From positions 248,001 to 312,000 of the forward strand of contig RHLF01000002.1 of NCBI GenBank assembly GCA_003712125.1: 64,000 nt of DNA, written 5' to 3'. The notes beneath the pieces were generated by a model. It worked only from the letters and a program-made list of their open reading frames with translations, was not told the DNA's origin and searched no databases. The translations under genes and the position numbers were made by a program. Of this stretch, positions 17,342-27,486 are shown piece after piece; position 1 is the stretch's first letter; each line of letters opens with the position of its first letter. The DNA comes from Allomuricauda sp. Its GTDB lineage: Bacteria; Bacteroidota; Bacteroidia; Flavobacteriales; Flavobacteriaceae.

Positions 17342-17556
17342 TATTCAGGGTTTAGGGCAAAAATAATAGCATTGTCAACTCGATTTGGATGATGAATGGT
17401 ATCTGTTTCCATAGGCACCAGGCAACAGGACATAAAATTATGATATTCTAAAAAGCAAGTCCTAAATAATTAATGTTTTTGTAAAATTCTGATAATAAGT
17501 CATTTTTCTTTGCGTTTTCTGTAAATTGCAGGACTTATTTCGATCTCTTTTTAGTA

Positions 17557-20500
17557 ATGAAGCAAATACCTCCTTACAAACCCAAAAACAAGATTAGAGT
17601 GGTGACCGCGGCCTCTTTATTTGACGGTCATGATGCGGCCATCAATATCATGCGGAGAATTATTCAATCGACTGGGGTGGAGGTGATTCATTTGGGTCAT
17701 GATAGGAGTGTTGCCGAGGTGGTTGAATGTGCCATTCAAGAAGATGCCAACGCCATTGCCATTACTTCCTATCAAGGGGGGCACAATGAATATTTCAGGT
17801 ATATGCATGACCTTTTACAGGAAAGAGGTGCCGGACATATCAAGATTTTCGGTGGTGGTGGAGGTGTGATTTTGCCCGCAGAAATTAAAAGCCTAATGCA
17901 ATATGGCATTGCCCGAATATACTCACCCGATGATGGCAGGAAGATGGGGCTTCAGGGAATGATAAATGATTTGGTGAAAACCATAGATAATCAAGTTCCC
18001 CCATTGAATATCGATCACGAACAATCTATTCAGGCGCTTTTAGAGCATAAAGACATCAAAACAATTGCTCGTTTAATATCCCTAGCGGAGAATAGGCCCA
18101 AAGAATTTAAAGGACATTTTAATACCCTAAAACCAAAGTCAAAAGTTCCGGTTTTAGGTATCACAGGTACTGGAGGAGCGGGAAAATCCAGCTTGGTGGA
18201 TGAACTGGTGCGGCGATTTTTGATCGATTTCCCAAAAAAATCCATGGCAATTGTTTCTGTCGACCCTTCGAAGCGGAAAACTGGCGGTGCCCTATTGGGT
18301 GATAGAATTCGAATGAATGCCATTAACAATGAACGGGTGTATATGCGTTCCTTGGCCACAAGGCAGTCAAACTTAGCACTATCAAAGCATGTGAGTGAAG
18401 CTATTGAAGTGCTAAAAGCAGCACAATTCGATTTAATTGTTTTGGAGACTTCAGGCATTGGGCAATCTGACACAGAAATACTCGAGCATAGTGACGCGTC
18501 GCTGTATGTAATGACGCCAGAATTTGGAGCAGCTACACAGCTTGAGAAAATAGATATGCTTGATTTTGCTGACGTTGTTGCCATCAACAAATTTGACAAA
18601 CGTGGCGCGCTTGACGCCATACGCGATGTCAAGAAGCAATATATGCGGAACCACAACCTGTGGGATGTGGATCAAGCCGATCTGCCCATCTTCGGAACCA
18701 TAGCATCACAGTTTAACGATGCAGGCATGAATCGGTTGTACAAAAAAATAATGGATGTATTGGTTGACAAGGGAGGTGTTGACCTCAAATCTGCTTTTAA
18801 AGTTGGTACTGGTGCGGATGAAAAGAATTATGTAATTCCCCCTGCAAGAACTAGATACCTTTCTGAGATTTCAGAAAACAATCGTGATTATGATGCCAAA
18901 AGTTTGGAGCAATCGAGCATTGCGCAGCGGTTGTATGGTATTTTTATGGCCATAGCCTCCTTGCTTCATATTGACCAGAACGAAACTGATATTTTGAACA
19001 AATCAGGGTTGGATGAAAAGAAGATTTTGTCTAAGGTTGCCAATGATGGCGATTACGCGCTCCTAAAATCCTTGATTGATCAATTTGATACTATTAAAGT
19101 AGGTCTTGACCAACACAATTGGTTGCTCATTTTAGATTGGAACGACAAAAAACAGCGTTATAAATCCGATGTATACACCTTTAAGGTTAGAGACCAAGAA
19201 ATTGAGATAGAGACGCATACGAAGTCCCTTTCCCACTCCAAGATTCCGAAAGTAGCCCTTCCAAAAATGAAGGCTTGGGGCGATTTGTTGTTATGGATGT
19301 TACAAGAGAATGTACCAGGCGAATTTCCGTTTGCCGCTGGTATTTATCCCTTTAAGAGAACACAGGAAGACCCCACAAGAATGTTTGCGGGCGAAGGTGG
19401 GCCAGAACGCACCAACAGAAGGTTTCATTATGTAAGCCTTGATATGGATGCCAAACGTCTTTCAACCGCCTTTGATTCTGTAACCCTTTATGGTAATGAT
19501 CCGGATCATAGACCAGATATTTATGGAAAAATCGGAAATGCTGGTGTATCGGTCTGCTGTTTGGACGATGCCAAAAAGTTATACTCTGGTTTTGATTTGA
19601 GCAATCCGATGACATCGGTCAGTATGACAATAAACGGTCCGGCGCCCATGCTTTTGGCATTTTTCATGAATGCAGCCATCGACCAAAACTGTGAAAAGTA
19701 CATTAAAGCCCATGGACTTGAAAAAAAGGTAGCGCAAAAAATAGGTGCGATTTACAAAGGCAAGAAAAAACTTCAACCCCAATACTTGGGTAAATTACCG
19801 GAAGGGAACAATGGGCTGGGATTATTGTTGTTAGGTGTGACCGGTGATCAGGTACTTCCAGAAGACGTTTATGAAAAAATAAAACGGGAAACCTTAAATC
19901 AGGTGCGAGGAACGGTTCAGGCCGATATACTTAAAGAAGATCAAGCACAGAATACCTGTATTTTTTCAACTGAGTTTGCACTGCGATTAATGGGTGATGT
20001 GCAGCAATATTTTATTGAAAACCAAGTCCGAAACTTTTATTCTGTTTCTATTTCAGGTTATCATATTGCAGAAGCAGGAGCTAACCCGATTTCACAGCTT
20101 GCCTTTACCTTGGCCAATGGTTTTACCTATGTGGAATACTATTTAAGCAGGGGCATGGATATTGACAAATTTGGACCCAACCTCTCGTTTTTCTTTTCCA
20201 ATGGAATTGATCCTGAGTACGCGGTGATCGGTAGGGTGGCCCGAAAGATATGGTCAAAGGCCATGCGTGAGAAGTATGGCGCAGGTCCGCGTGCCCAAAT
20301 GTTGAAATACCATATTCAGACCTCAGGACGAAGCTTGCACGCCCAAGAAATTGATTTTAATGACATCCGTACCACGCTTCAAGCCTTGTACGCCATATAT
20401 GACAATTGCAACTCATTGCACACCAATGCCTATGACGAGGCCATTACCACCCCAACGGAAGAGTCTGTTCGCCGGGCTATGGCCATTCAATTGATCATCA

Positions 20501-21006
20501 ATAAGGAATTGGGCTTGGCCAAAAATGAAAACCCTTTACAGGGATCTTTTATTATTGAAGAACTTACCGATTTGGTTGAAGAGGCCGTTCTCATTGAATT
20601 TGATCGTATTACGGAACGAGGCGGTGTGTTGGGAGCCATGGAAACCATGTACCAGCGCTCAAAGATCCAGGAAGAAAGTTTACATTATGAAACCCTCAAG
20701 CATACAGGGGCCTACCCCATTATAGGCGTAAATACTTTTTTAAGTTCTAAAGGGTCACCTACAATTCTTCCCGCAGAGGTAATTAGGGCCACGGAGAAAG
20801 AGAAAAAATATCAAATAAAAACCCTTCAGGATCTAAAATCCAAAAACGAGGCCGCGACACCGAAACTTTTAAAAGAATTGCAGGAGGTTGCCGTGAAAAA
20901 TGAAAATATTTTTGAGAAGCTCATGGAGGTTTCAAAATATTGCTCACTGGGTCAAATTACCCATGCGCTCTTTGAAGTTGGCGGTCAGTACCGAAGAAAT
21001 ATGTAA
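17557..21006 (+). CDS. icmF: Fused isobutyryl-CoA mutase IcmF
   Basis: Adenosylcobalamin-dependent mutase with its G-protein chaperone in one chain (1149 residues). Domain order: B12-binding domain (about 12-150, with the FDGHDAA His motif), a MeaB/ArgK-like GTPase (about 190-420, P-loop [12 protein letters not shown]), then a linker and the mutase TIM barrel (about 540-1149). Substrate-pocket positions read as the isobutyryl type: Phe610 in TRMFAGEG and Gln798 in QAQNT, where methylmalonyl-CoA mutases have Tyr and Arg. It therefore interconverts isobutyryl-CoA and n-butyryl-CoA, useful in valine or branched fatty-acid catabolism. Monocistronic with a 215-base leader; no cobalamin riboswitch recognised there. 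Confidence 0.95.
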   Translation: MKQIPPYKPKNKIRVVTAASLFDGHDAAINIMRRIIQSTGVEVIHLGHDRSVAEVVECAIQEDANAIAITSYQGGHNEYFRYMHDLLQERGAGHIKIFGGGGGVILPAEIKSLMQYGIARIYSPDDGRKMGLQGMINDLVKTIDNQVPPLNIDHEQSIQALLEHKDIKTIARLISLAENRPKEFKGHFNTLKPKSKVPVLGITGTGGAGKSSLVDELVRRFLIDFPKKSMAIVSVDPSKRKTGGALLGDRIRMNAINNERVYMRSLATRQSNLALSKHVSEAIEVLKAAQFDLIVLETSGIGQSDTEILEHSDASLYVMTPEFGAATQLEKIDMLDFADVVAINKFDKRGALDAIRDVKKQYMRNHNLWDVDQADLPIFGTIASQFNDAGMNRLYKKIMDVLVDKGGVDLKSAFKVGTGADEKNYVIPPARTRYLSEISENNRDYDAKSLEQSSIAQRLYGIFMAIASLLHIDQNETDILNKSGLDEKKILSKVANDGDYALLKSLIDQFDTIKVGLDQHNWLLILDWNDKKQRYKSDVYTFKVRDQEIEIETHTKSLSHSKIPKVALPKMKAWGDLLLWMLQENVPGEFPFAAGIYPFKRTQEDPTRMFAGEGGPERTNRRFHYVSLDMDAKRLSTAFDSVTLYGNDPDHRPDIYGKIGNAGVSVCCLDDAKKLYSGFDLSNPMTSVSMTINGPAPMLLAFFMNAAIDQNCEKYIKAHGLEKKVAQKIGAIYKGKKKLQPQYLGKLPEGNNGLGLLLLGVTGDQVLPEDVYEKIKRETLNQVRGTVQADILKEDQAQNTCIFSTEFALRLMGDVQQYFIENQVRNFYSVSISGYHIAEAGANPISQLAFTLANGFTYVEYYLSRGMDIDKFGPNLSFFFSNGIDPEYAVIGRVARKIWSKAMREKYGAGPRAQMLKYHIQTSGRSLHAQEIDFNDIRTTLQALYAIYDNCNSLHTNAYDEAITTPTEESVRRAMAIQLIINKELGLAKNENPLQGSFIIEELTDLVEEAVLIEFDRITERGGVLGAMETMYQRSKIQEESLHYETLKHTGAYPIIGVNTFLSSKGSPTILPAEVIRATEKEKKYQIKTLQDLKSKNEAATPKLLKELQEVAVKNENIFEKLMEVSKYCSLGQITHALFEVGGQYRRNM

Positions 21007-21110
21007 GTTGGTCACCGTAAAAAGGGGTGCAAATGGATGCTATCCTCAACAATACAGAACCGTTGTACACAGTTGGTAGTAACGGAAGTTAGAGCGAGTA
21101 AAATAGGGTG

Positions 21111-21515
21111 CTATTGACCTTCGCCTCCTTTAAGGGATTTTCTCCAATTTTTAAAGGAACTCCTAAAGGTTTTGATTTCGGTTCGGAGTAGATTTAAATA
21201 TTCTTTCTCTTTCACACCATCGCGCTCTAGACCATTGCAATAAGCCAAAATATTTCGCGTCATGATATTGATGAAGGTAAGGCTCTTCATTTTGGCCGTG
21301 TACGAATTGCTTCTAAATGCAATCTCAATCTCTTTGGTAATCATTTGGGAATCGGTCAAAAGAGATTCTGATAGATTATCCCTAAAACTCGTTGAACTTT
21401 TAAGTGAGAACACATCTTTGTTATATGAAAAATAAGAGGCTATAGCCTTGCTCAAATCATATAAATCCAACGATTTTTTATAAATGGGTAGGGAATTGAC
21501 CGAACCTGGTGTCAT
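21111..21515 (-). CDS. Hypothetical alpha-helical protein
   Basis: 134 residues, predicted almost entirely helical (LPIYKKSLDLYDLSKAIASYF, then further amphipathic helices and a basic C-terminus). The size and opening recall four-helix-bundle proteins related to those encoded in 23S rRNA intervening sequences, but the characteristic SIPSNIAEG-type motif is absent, so this is only a structural resemblance. It lies between icmF (convergent) and an Lrp-type regulator (divergent). No catalytic motif visible. Confidence 0.65.
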   Translation of the reverse strand: MTPGSVNSLPIYKKSLDLYDLSKAIASYFSYNKDVFSLKSSTSFRDNLSESLLTDSQMITKEIEIAFRSNSYTAKMKSLTFINIMTRNILAYCNGLERDGVKEKEYLNLLRTEIKTFRSSFKNWRKSLKGGEGQ

Positions 21516-21636
21516 GTTTCAAAACAATTTTTATAACATAAAATTACGTTCGAAAATGTAAAGAACACTTTTATTTTTAAAGCTAAATGTTTAATTTTCT
21601 TTAATTTTAAAGATAAATTTCCTTTTTCTTTTTAAT

Positions 21637-22074
21637 ATGGACGATTTGAATTGGCGTATCTTAAAATGTCTTCAATCCAATGCCCGTGTATCTTTTTCTA
21701 GCATTGGTAGGGAGATTGGCCTTACACCCCCTGCTGTTGCGGAACGCGTTAAAAAAATGGAGGATATGGGGATTATTGAAGGGTATCGAACCGAGATTTC
21801 GCCGTTTTTGGTGGGTTATCAACTTAAGGCCGTGATCATGTTACGGGCTTTTGTTGGAAAGTTGAAGCCATTTTTGGATAAGGTGCGATCATTTGATGAA
21901 GTCAAAAACTGCTATCGAATTACGGGCAATGAAAATATTATCATGGAGGTGCTGTTGCGTGATCAGGAACATCTTGAGAAATTTATTGACGAATTAATCG
22001 TTTATGGAGAGTGTCGTACCCATATTATTTTGTCCAGTGTCGTTTCTGACACAGTAACCATGAAACCGAATTAG
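21637..22074 (+). CDS. Lrp/AsnC-family transcriptional regulator
   Basis: Winged-helix HTH at residues 3-60 (DDLNWRILKCLQSNARVSF, then LTPPAVAERVKKMEDMGII) followed by the RAM ligand-binding domain (about 70-140). 145 residues, typical for the family. Such proteins usually respond to amino acids and form octamers. It precedes an exported hydrolase gene by 64 bp, and its divergent neighbour is the helical protein at 21111; either could be a target (inference). The very AT-rich intergenic upstream (21516-21636) may hold its operators. Confidence 0.92.
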   Translation: MDDLNWRILKCLQSNARVSFSSIGREIGLTPPAVAERVKKMEDMGIIEGYRTEISPFLVGYQLKAVIMLRAFVGKLKPFLDKVRSFDEVKNCYRITGNENIIMEVLLRDQEHLEKFIDELIVYGECRTHIILSSVVSDTVTMKPN

Positions 22075-22138
22075 AAATTAATTGTAGCACATGGCGCTGA
22101 TTGAGATATTTTGGCTAGGTTTTTGCAGCAAAAGGAGT

Positions 22139-23557
22139 ATGACTAAAAACTCTTGGATCGTACTCTTCCTATTTTTTGCGATTTCTGGCGTAAGTGCTCA
22201 GCAACTCACCCTAAAAAAAGGTACTGTTCTTGACTCGATTCCAATAAATGAGCCTGGTGAGGGGACGTTTTCACTTTTTTTACCCACCTCCTTTAATGTC
22301 AATAAAAATTGGCCCGTTGTAACTGTACTTGATTTGAAAGGCGGAGGGAGAAAGGCCCTATCGATGTTCACTGCAGCAGCAGAGGCCGAAGGTTTTGTTT
22401 TGGCTTCACCCAATACCTTATCCGATACCATCCCTTTGTCTAAAAATGTAGAGCATTTGGGAACAATGCTCCAAAAGGTGCTGGATATATTGCCTATCAA
22501 TAAAAATCGAATCTATACAGCTGGGTTTTCTTCAGGCGCCCAATTTGCCAGTCTTGTACCCCTCTTTATTAAAGAAGTGGATGGTGTGCTTTCAATAGGT
22601 GCTTCACTACCCAACGCAGAATTGTTGAGCACGAAAAACCGTTTTCATTTTGTGGGTATGGTCGCAAGGGAAGAATTTAGTTTTCGCAATCTCATCCAAT
22701 CGAAAAAAATATTAAACCAGCTCAAATTTGAAAATCAACTCCTATTATTTGATTCCGATAATAAATTACCTGAGCAGTCCCATTTGGTGCGTGCGTTGCG
22801 GTGGTTGAAACTTTCAGATATGGCAAAAGGCATATTGCCTAAAGATTCGGTCTTTATTCAGAAGGCTTTTGCGCAAGACAACCAAAAAGTGGATGCACTC
22901 GTAAAAGCAAACACCCTTTTATTGGCTGAACAGTTGATGGGTGAAATGCAATCTGTTTACCGTCTTCATACGAACATTGACTCCTTGAAGGAGGCTCGAA
23001 AAGAACTGAGAAAACAAAAAGATTATCGCTCGCAACGAAGGGCACAAAATGCGGTATTCTTTAAAGAAAATTTGGTAAGGGAGGATTATCAATATTATTT
23101 AGAAGAAGATGTATTGACCCATAACTTTAACAACCTGGGTTGGTGGAATTATCAAATGGGAGAACTCAATAAGTTTATGAACAGCTCAAATAGGTTTGAA
23201 AAACAAATGGGCAAAAGACTGATGAGTTTTGCGAATGCACTGGTTGAAGACGATATAAATAGTATTGAGGCAGAAGAGACCATTGATGAAGATGCACTTA
23301 CTTTTTTATGGATGTTGAAGACCATTACAGAACCAGCAAAGCCCGATTACTACTTAAAAGTAATTTCCATTAGTGCCAAAAACGAAGATTACGGAACAGC
23401 GCTTTTTTATCTTGAAGAACTTTTGAAAACCGGTTTTAAGGATAAGGAAAGACTGTATTCTTTGGAACATACGGCACTTTTTAGAATTACTCCCGACTTT
23501 AATAAAACTGTCTCGAAATATTTGGCCGACGCACGTTACGATGTCATCAAGGACTAA
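22139..23557 (+). CDS. Exported alpha/beta hydrolase with C-terminal helical repeat region
   Basis: The ATG at 22139 is preferred to the one at 22091 because it begins a clean signal peptide (MTKNSWIVLFLFFAISGVSAQ). The N-terminal half (about 30-240) is an alpha/beta-hydrolase domain with nucleophile elbow GFSSG (Ser131), resembling secreted esterases of the PHB-depolymerase or dienelactone-hydrolase type. The C-terminal half (about 250-470) is helical and TPR-like, without clear motifs. 472 residues. It follows the Lrp gene on the same strand. Substrate unknown. Confidence 0.75.
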   Translation: MTKNSWIVLFLFFAISGVSAQQLTLKKGTVLDSIPINEPGEGTFSLFLPTSFNVNKNWPVVTVLDLKGGGRKALSMFTAAAEAEGFVLASPNTLSDTIPLSKNVEHLGTMLQKVLDILPINKNRIYTAGFSSGAQFASLVPLFIKEVDGVLSIGASLPNAELLSTKNRFHFVGMVAREEFSFRNLIQSKKILNQLKFENQLLLFDSDNKLPEQSHLVRALRWLKLSDMAKGILPKDSVFIQKAFAQDNQKVDALVKANTLLLAEQLMGEMQSVYRLHTNIDSLKEARKELRKQKDYRSQRRAQNAVFFKENLVREDYQYYLEEDVLTHNFNNLGWWNYQMGELNKFMNSSNRFEKQMGKRLMSFANALVEDDINSIEAEETIDEDALTFLWMLKTITEPAKPDYYLKVISISAKNEDYGTALFYLEELLKTGFKDKERLYSLEHTALFRITPDFNKTVSKYLADARYDVIKD

Positions 23558-24278
23558 CTTTGGCTACAGTGTCCAAATCCCAATCTATGACCAGCCCTTT
23601 GGATAAGGATACTGCGATCTCTTTGCCATACAAATATTCGCACAAGTAAAGGGCCGCTTCAAAACTTTTTGCCCCTCCGGCTGAAGTAATATACTTTCCG
23701 TCATGTACAAACAAAACGCTATCGATAACCTCTAATTGGGGGAACATCTTTCTATACTGTTCGATATCGCTGGGAAAAGTTGTGGATGCAACATCATTTA
23801 GAAGTCCTGCTTTAGCCAATACAAAAGCCCCATCACAATGCGAGGTGACAAAGAGGGCCTCTTGGTCAACCTGTTTCACAAAATTCAACATGGTGGTATC
23901 CTCGAGGTCTGTATCCAAATGATGTTCCGCGCTCGGAACCACAAGAATGTCTATCCGTGGCAATTGGTCTTGGGTGTAATCAAAATCGGGAAGTACACGT
24001 ACCCCTTCAAAAGTGGTAATTGGCTCAAGGGTGTTGGCTACGGTAAAGGTATTCATTGCCTTTATGCCTTGCCTGTATTGTGTATGTTGGAAAATGTCAT
24101 AGGGTGCTGTGAATTCTGTATTGTACGTACCTTCCATAATCAGGAATGCCACATTGTATCGGCCCTCAACTAGCGCAGGGGTTTCCCGCTTGCTTTCAGG
24201 GAGGGTGTCTTTATCCCCGTTGGTTTGGCATGCATTCAATAAGAGGCTGAAAATCAAATAAAATAGAGTAAACCGCAT
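23547..24278 (-). CDS. DJ-1/PfpI-family lipoprotein
   Basis: Class I glutamine-amidotransferase-like fold of the DJ-1/PfpI type. The ATG at 24278 is preferred to a GTG nine bases upstream; it begins a lipoprotein signal with Cys in LLNAC (Cys17), so the domain is anchored outside the cytosol, which is unusual for this family. The reactive cysteine is in SHCDGAFVLAKAG (Cys148), preceded by the ILVVPSAEHH strand; SAGGAKSFEAALYL is also typical. Resembles the amidase-like domain of GlxA regulators without their AraC part. Its 3' end overlaps the preceding plus-strand gene by 11 bases (convergent). Confidence 0.85.
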   Translation of the reverse strand: MRFTLFYLIFSLLLNACQTNGDKDTLPESKRETPALVEGRYNVAFLIMEGTYNTEFTAPYDIFQHTQYRQGIKAMNTFTVANTLEPITTFEGVRVLPDFDYTQDQLPRIDILVVPSAEHHLDTDLEDTTMLNFVKQVDQEALFVTSHCDGAFVLAKAGLLNDVASTTFPSDIEQYRKMFPQLEVIDSVLFVHDGKYITSAGGAKSFEAALYLCEYLYGKEIAVSLSKGLVIDWDLDTVAKVSP

Positions 24279-24344
24279 AGTTGTCACTTTCTAGTACAAA
24301 GAAAAACAATCTATCGGGAAAAAGAGAAGTTGTAATTTTACCGT

Positions 24345-24995
24345 ATGAATTTAAAAACAGCTTTATTAAGTCTATTTCTTTGTGTCGTACTTATAGGATG
24401 TGGACAGGAAAAACGGTATCACGACACCCAACAACTGGCTTCGTCTGACAACAAAAAGATAAAAGCTGTATTGCAATTTCAGAAGGAGTTGAATGACGAA
24501 TACCGAGACCCAGAAACTTCTCCTTTGTTGGATAAACACCGCAAAACTTTCGAGACCTTAGACTTTTTTCCACCGGATACCACCTATGTGGTTATAGCGC
24601 GATTTGAACGTACCCCGGATGCCGTTCCTTTTTTAATGGCTACCACTACAGATCGTAAAGCCCATGAAGTGGTTTACGGTATTGCCCATTTTGAATTGAA
24701 TGGAAAGCCCCATAAACTTGAGGTTTACCAGAGTCTTGACCTAGTAAGAAAGACGCAGTATAAGGATTATCTGTTCTTGCCGTTTCTTGACGAAACCAAT
24801 GGCGCTGAAACCTATGGAGGTGGTCGCTATATCGATTTAACCATTCCTGAGGGCAATACTCTGGTAATTGACTTTAACAAGGCTTACAATCCCTATTGTG
24901 TGTATAACAAAAAGTATTCGTGCCCACTCGTGCCGCGGCAAAACTTTTTGGGCACCCCGGTAAGGGCAGGAGTGAAGGATTTTGTTCCCAACTAA
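24345..24995 (+). CDS. DUF1684 lipoprotein
   Basis: Lipoprotein signal with lipobox LIGC (Cys19). The family pattern is clear: an N-terminal helix with PLLDKHRKTFETLDFFP, then VVIARFERTPDAVPFLMATTTDR, a central GIAHFELNGKPHKLEVYQS, FLPFLDETNGAETYGGGRYIDL, and a C-terminal motif FNKAYNPYCVYN-x-SCPLVPRQNFL. These proteins form a small beta-rich domain of unknown function. 216 residues, monocistronic, divergent from the DJ-1-like lipoprotein gene with only 66 bp between the starts, so the two may share control. Confidence 0.88.
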   Translation: MNLKTALLSLFLCVVLIGCGQEKRYHDTQQLASSDNKKIKAVLQFQKELNDEYRDPETSPLLDKHRKTFETLDFFPPDTTYVVIARFERTPDAVPFLMATTTDRKAHEVVYGIAHFELNGKPHKLEVYQSLDLVRKTQYKDYLFLPFLDETNGAETYGGGRYIDLTIPEGNTLVIDFNKAYNPYCVYNKKYSCPLVPRQNFLGTPVRAGVKDFVPN

Positions 24996-24996
24996 A

Positions 24997-25025
24997 AATC
25001 CCCCAACAGCAACTGCTAGGGGATT
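24997..25025. terminator. Putative bidirectional terminator
   Basis: Stem AATCCCC (24997-25003) / GGGGATT (25019-25025) with an inner AGCA/TGCT pairing, directly between the convergent DUF1684 and porin genes. No strong T-run on either side, so the call rests on position and symmetry. Confidence 0.45.
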
Positions 25026-25053
25026 CATACACAACAACTAAATTCTCAATCTA

Positions 25054-26094
25054 TCAAAAGCTGTAGATTGCTGCGATCAAGAATGAAGATAAGCTATTGG
25101 TGGCCGCTCCATCGCTATCTAAGAAGGGTTCATTGTCATCACCGAAACTATCCAATCTGATTTCAGGTTTGATAATAAGGTTGTCTTTTGTAAAACTTCC
25201 TGTGAGGGTCAATGCTGTTACGGGAACATCGTCAAATCCGTCGGCTGTGGCAACAAAATATTCACCTCTTAACCCAATGGCGAAACTTTCAGATGTTGTA
25301 AGCTGCGGATAAAGAGCAGCACCGTAGAAGCCAGTCTCAGTCTCTGAATTGTCATTGTAGGCTGCATTGATACCCAAGAAGAAGTCATCGGAAAGATCAA
25401 ATCCACCGGTATAGTCAACTTCGAATCCTAAACCGCCGTTTGCACCACTATCATAGTAGAAGTTCAAGTACTGATCATAAAAACCCAATTGGGCACCCAG
25501 GGCATACTCACCCGTAGCGCTGATGTTATTCGTGTCCCAAGGGTTGGTAACTGCGAGCATTAAACTCCAATCATCTGCCAATGCAAAGTCGGCTTTAACC
25601 CCAAGGTGCGAAAAGGGTCCGTTTGAAAACAGATAGGAAACACTATAATTGAAGTTGGCTTGTGGTGCAATTACCTCGTAGCCTACCCAGGTATTGAAAC
25701 GACCGATGGTCAATGTGGTTTTATCAGATACATTCCAATAGGCATAGGCCTGGTTGATGATGCCATTTAATACATCATTTTCAAAGGTGGCTTGCGTACC
25801 CCTTGGTCCGAAAACCAAGTCAACGACAAACCCTGTCGACTCGCCTTCATAGCTTCCCACCAGATTGGCCATCCCCAGGGCAAAACCAGTTTGGTTGGCA
25901 AACGAGGTTGGTGTTGCTGTCGTGGCCAGTCCGGCATCATTGAATGTTGTCCTGAAATAAGTGTCGATACTTCCCGACAAAGAGAAAGGACTTTTCGATT
26001 CATCTTCTTCTTGGGCAAAAACACCAATGGTAGTAAGGCTTAGGGTGAAAAAGAATAATTTTTTTATGTACTTTGTAATTGTAATCGCTTTCAT
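25054..26094 (-). CDS. Outer-membrane beta-barrel porin (OmpL-like)
   Basis: Signal peptide to about residue 27 (GVFAQ), then a strand-rich protein rich in Asp, Gly and aromatic residues, ending in Phe (FLIAAIYSF), as outer-membrane barrels do. The sequence (SIDTYFRTTFND, GMANLVGSYEGESTGFVVDLVFGPRG, TIGRFNTWVGYE) fits the OmpL-like putative beta-barrel porin-2 group. It lies 111 bp downstream of amtB in the same direction, so it may act as the outer-membrane entry route for small nitrogen compounds (inference). The gap holds hairpins, so its expression may differ from glnK-amtB. Confidence 0.85.
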   Translation of the reverse strand: MKAITITKYIKKLFFFTLSLTTIGVFAQEEDESKSPFSLSGSIDTYFRTTFNDAGLATTATPTSFANQTGFALGMANLVGSYEGESTGFVVDLVFGPRGTQATFENDVLNGIINQAYAYWNVSDKTTLTIGRFNTWVGYEVIAPQANFNYSVSYLFSNGPFSHLGVKADFALADDWSLMLAVTNPWDTNNISATGEYALGAQLGFYDQYLNFYYDSGANGGLGFEVDYTGGFDLSDDFFLGINAAYNDNSETETGFYGAALYPQLTTSESFAIGLRGEYFVATADGFDDVPVTALTLTGSFTKDNLIIKPEIRLDSFGDDNEPFLDSDGAATNSLSSFLIAAIYSF

Positions 26095-26166
26095 ATTTCA
26101 AAAATTTAATGCCCCGCTTAGCGGAAGCGTTATTTTACGTTGATAATAGATTTTGAAAAGGTTACC

Positions 26167-26194
26167 AACGGAGCGTTCTGCCAAACGCTCCGTT
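26167..26194 (-). terminator. Hairpin after amtB
   Basis: Perfect 11-bp stem AACGGAGCGTT / AACGCTCCGTT with a 6-base loop, starting 12 bases after the amtB stop. The minus-strand tail is only moderately T-rich (GGTAACCTTTTC), so it may attenuate rather than stop transcription into the porin gene. Confidence 0.6.
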
Positions 26195-26205
26195 ACTTTT
26201 CTATA

Positions 26206-27459
26206 TTAATGTTGGTTCATTCTAAAGTCAGCATAGGCATCCATTCCATGTTCGTGGATATCAAGACCCTGCAATTCTTCTTGCTCAGATACCCTAAGCC
26301 CAATTGTTTTCTTCAACACAAATAGGATTAGGAATCCGAATACGGAACAAAAAACGGCTGCCGCTCCAACCCCTGCAAGCTGCACGAGGAATTGGTCCAA
26401 ACCAGCTTTGTCACCGAACAAGCCTACGGCCAAGGTTCCCCAAATACCACAAATCAAGTGCACAGCTACGGCCCCAACGGGATCATCAAGCTTCAATTTG
26501 TCGATTAATGCAACACCCAATACGATAATGATACCGGCCAGCAAGCCTATCATTACAGCTTCATTGGGTGACATAAGGTCTGCTCCTGCAGTAATTCCTA
26601 CCAATCCCCCCAAAATACCATTCAAGAACATGGTCAGGTCATAGTTTTTATAAAGGGCGGCCGACATTAAGAATGCCGATACACCTCCAGCAGCTGCGGC
26701 CAAAGAAGTTGTTACCAATACTAGGGAGGTTAATGCTGGATCTGCTGAAAGCACGGATCCCCCATTAAATCCAAACCAGCCCAACCATAAAATAAGCACA
26801 CCTGCAGCGGTGAGTGGAAGGTTGTGCCCGGGTATGGCTTTTGGCTTTCCATCCTCGCCAAATTTTCCAATTCGCGCTCCGAGAAGATAAATGGCAATCA
26901 ATGCTCCCCATCCTCCAACAGAATGTACCAAGGTTGAACCTGCAAAATCGTAGAATCCTTCGGCTTCACCATAGGCTAGTGACGATAAGAAACCGCCGCC
27001 CCACTGCCATGAACCTACGATTGGATAAACCAATCCGACATACAAAACGGTGAAGATCATAAAGCTTCCCAGTTTTATACGCTCAGCAACCGCCCCTGAA
27101 ACAATAGTGGCCGCAGTTGCTGCGAACATGCCTTGGAACAAAAAGTCTGTCCAATAGGTGTATCCTTCATTATAGGTTAAATCCAAAGCACCTTCGGGTG
27201 TCACTGGGGCTGGTAATCCAAAACCACCAAAACCAACATAGCCGTTGAAGTCACCTGGATACATCAAATTAAATCCACCTATATAATAAATAAGTAATCC
27301 CACTGTGATAATGAATACGTTTTTAAACAATATGTTCACTGTATTCTTCTGACGGGTAAGCCCGATCTCCAAAAAAGAGAATCCTAGGTGCATAAAAAAC
27401 ACCAATGCGGTACAGACCATCATCCATAAATTATTTGCTGTAAATAATCCTGCTTCCAT
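26206..27459 (-). CDS. amtB: Ammonium transporter
   Basis: Amt/Rh/MEP channel for ammonium in the inner membrane, about 11 transmembrane helices over 417 residues. The two pore histidines are visible in STLVHSVGGWG and VAVHLICGIWG, and the DFAGS and GFNGGS motifs are present. There is no cleavable signal peptide; the chain starts MEAGLFTANNLWMM. It follows glnK by 27 bp, the classic PII-Amt pair, in which GlnK blocks the channel when nitrogen is plentiful. Confidence 0.96.
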   Translation of the reverse strand: MEAGLFTANNLWMMVCTALVFFMHLGFSFLEIGLTRQKNTVNILFKNVFIITVGLLIYYIGGFNLMYPGDFNGYVGFGGFGLPAPVTPEGALDLTYNEGYTYWTDFLFQGMFAATAATIVSGAVAERIKLGSFMIFTVLYVGLVYPIVGSWQWGGGFLSSLAYGEAEGFYDFAGSTLVHSVGGWGALIAIYLLGARIGKFGEDGKPKAIPGHNLPLTAAGVLILWLGWFGFNGGSVLSADPALTSLVLVTTSLAAAAGGVSAFLMSAALYKNYDLTMFLNGILGGLVGITAGADLMSPNEAVMIGLLAGIIIVLGVALIDKLKLDDPVGAVAVHLICGIWGTLAVGLFGDKAGLDQFLVQLAGVGAAAVFCSVFGFLILFVLKKTIGLRVSEQEELQGLDIHEHGMDAYADFRMNQH

Positions 27460-27486
27460 ATCAATAATTTGTTAGTTAGTTTTTCT

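Noticed and set aside
18030-18656. 208-codon minus-strand frame inside icmF
   Set aside because: Lies opposite the conserved GTPase domain; no motif or promoter.
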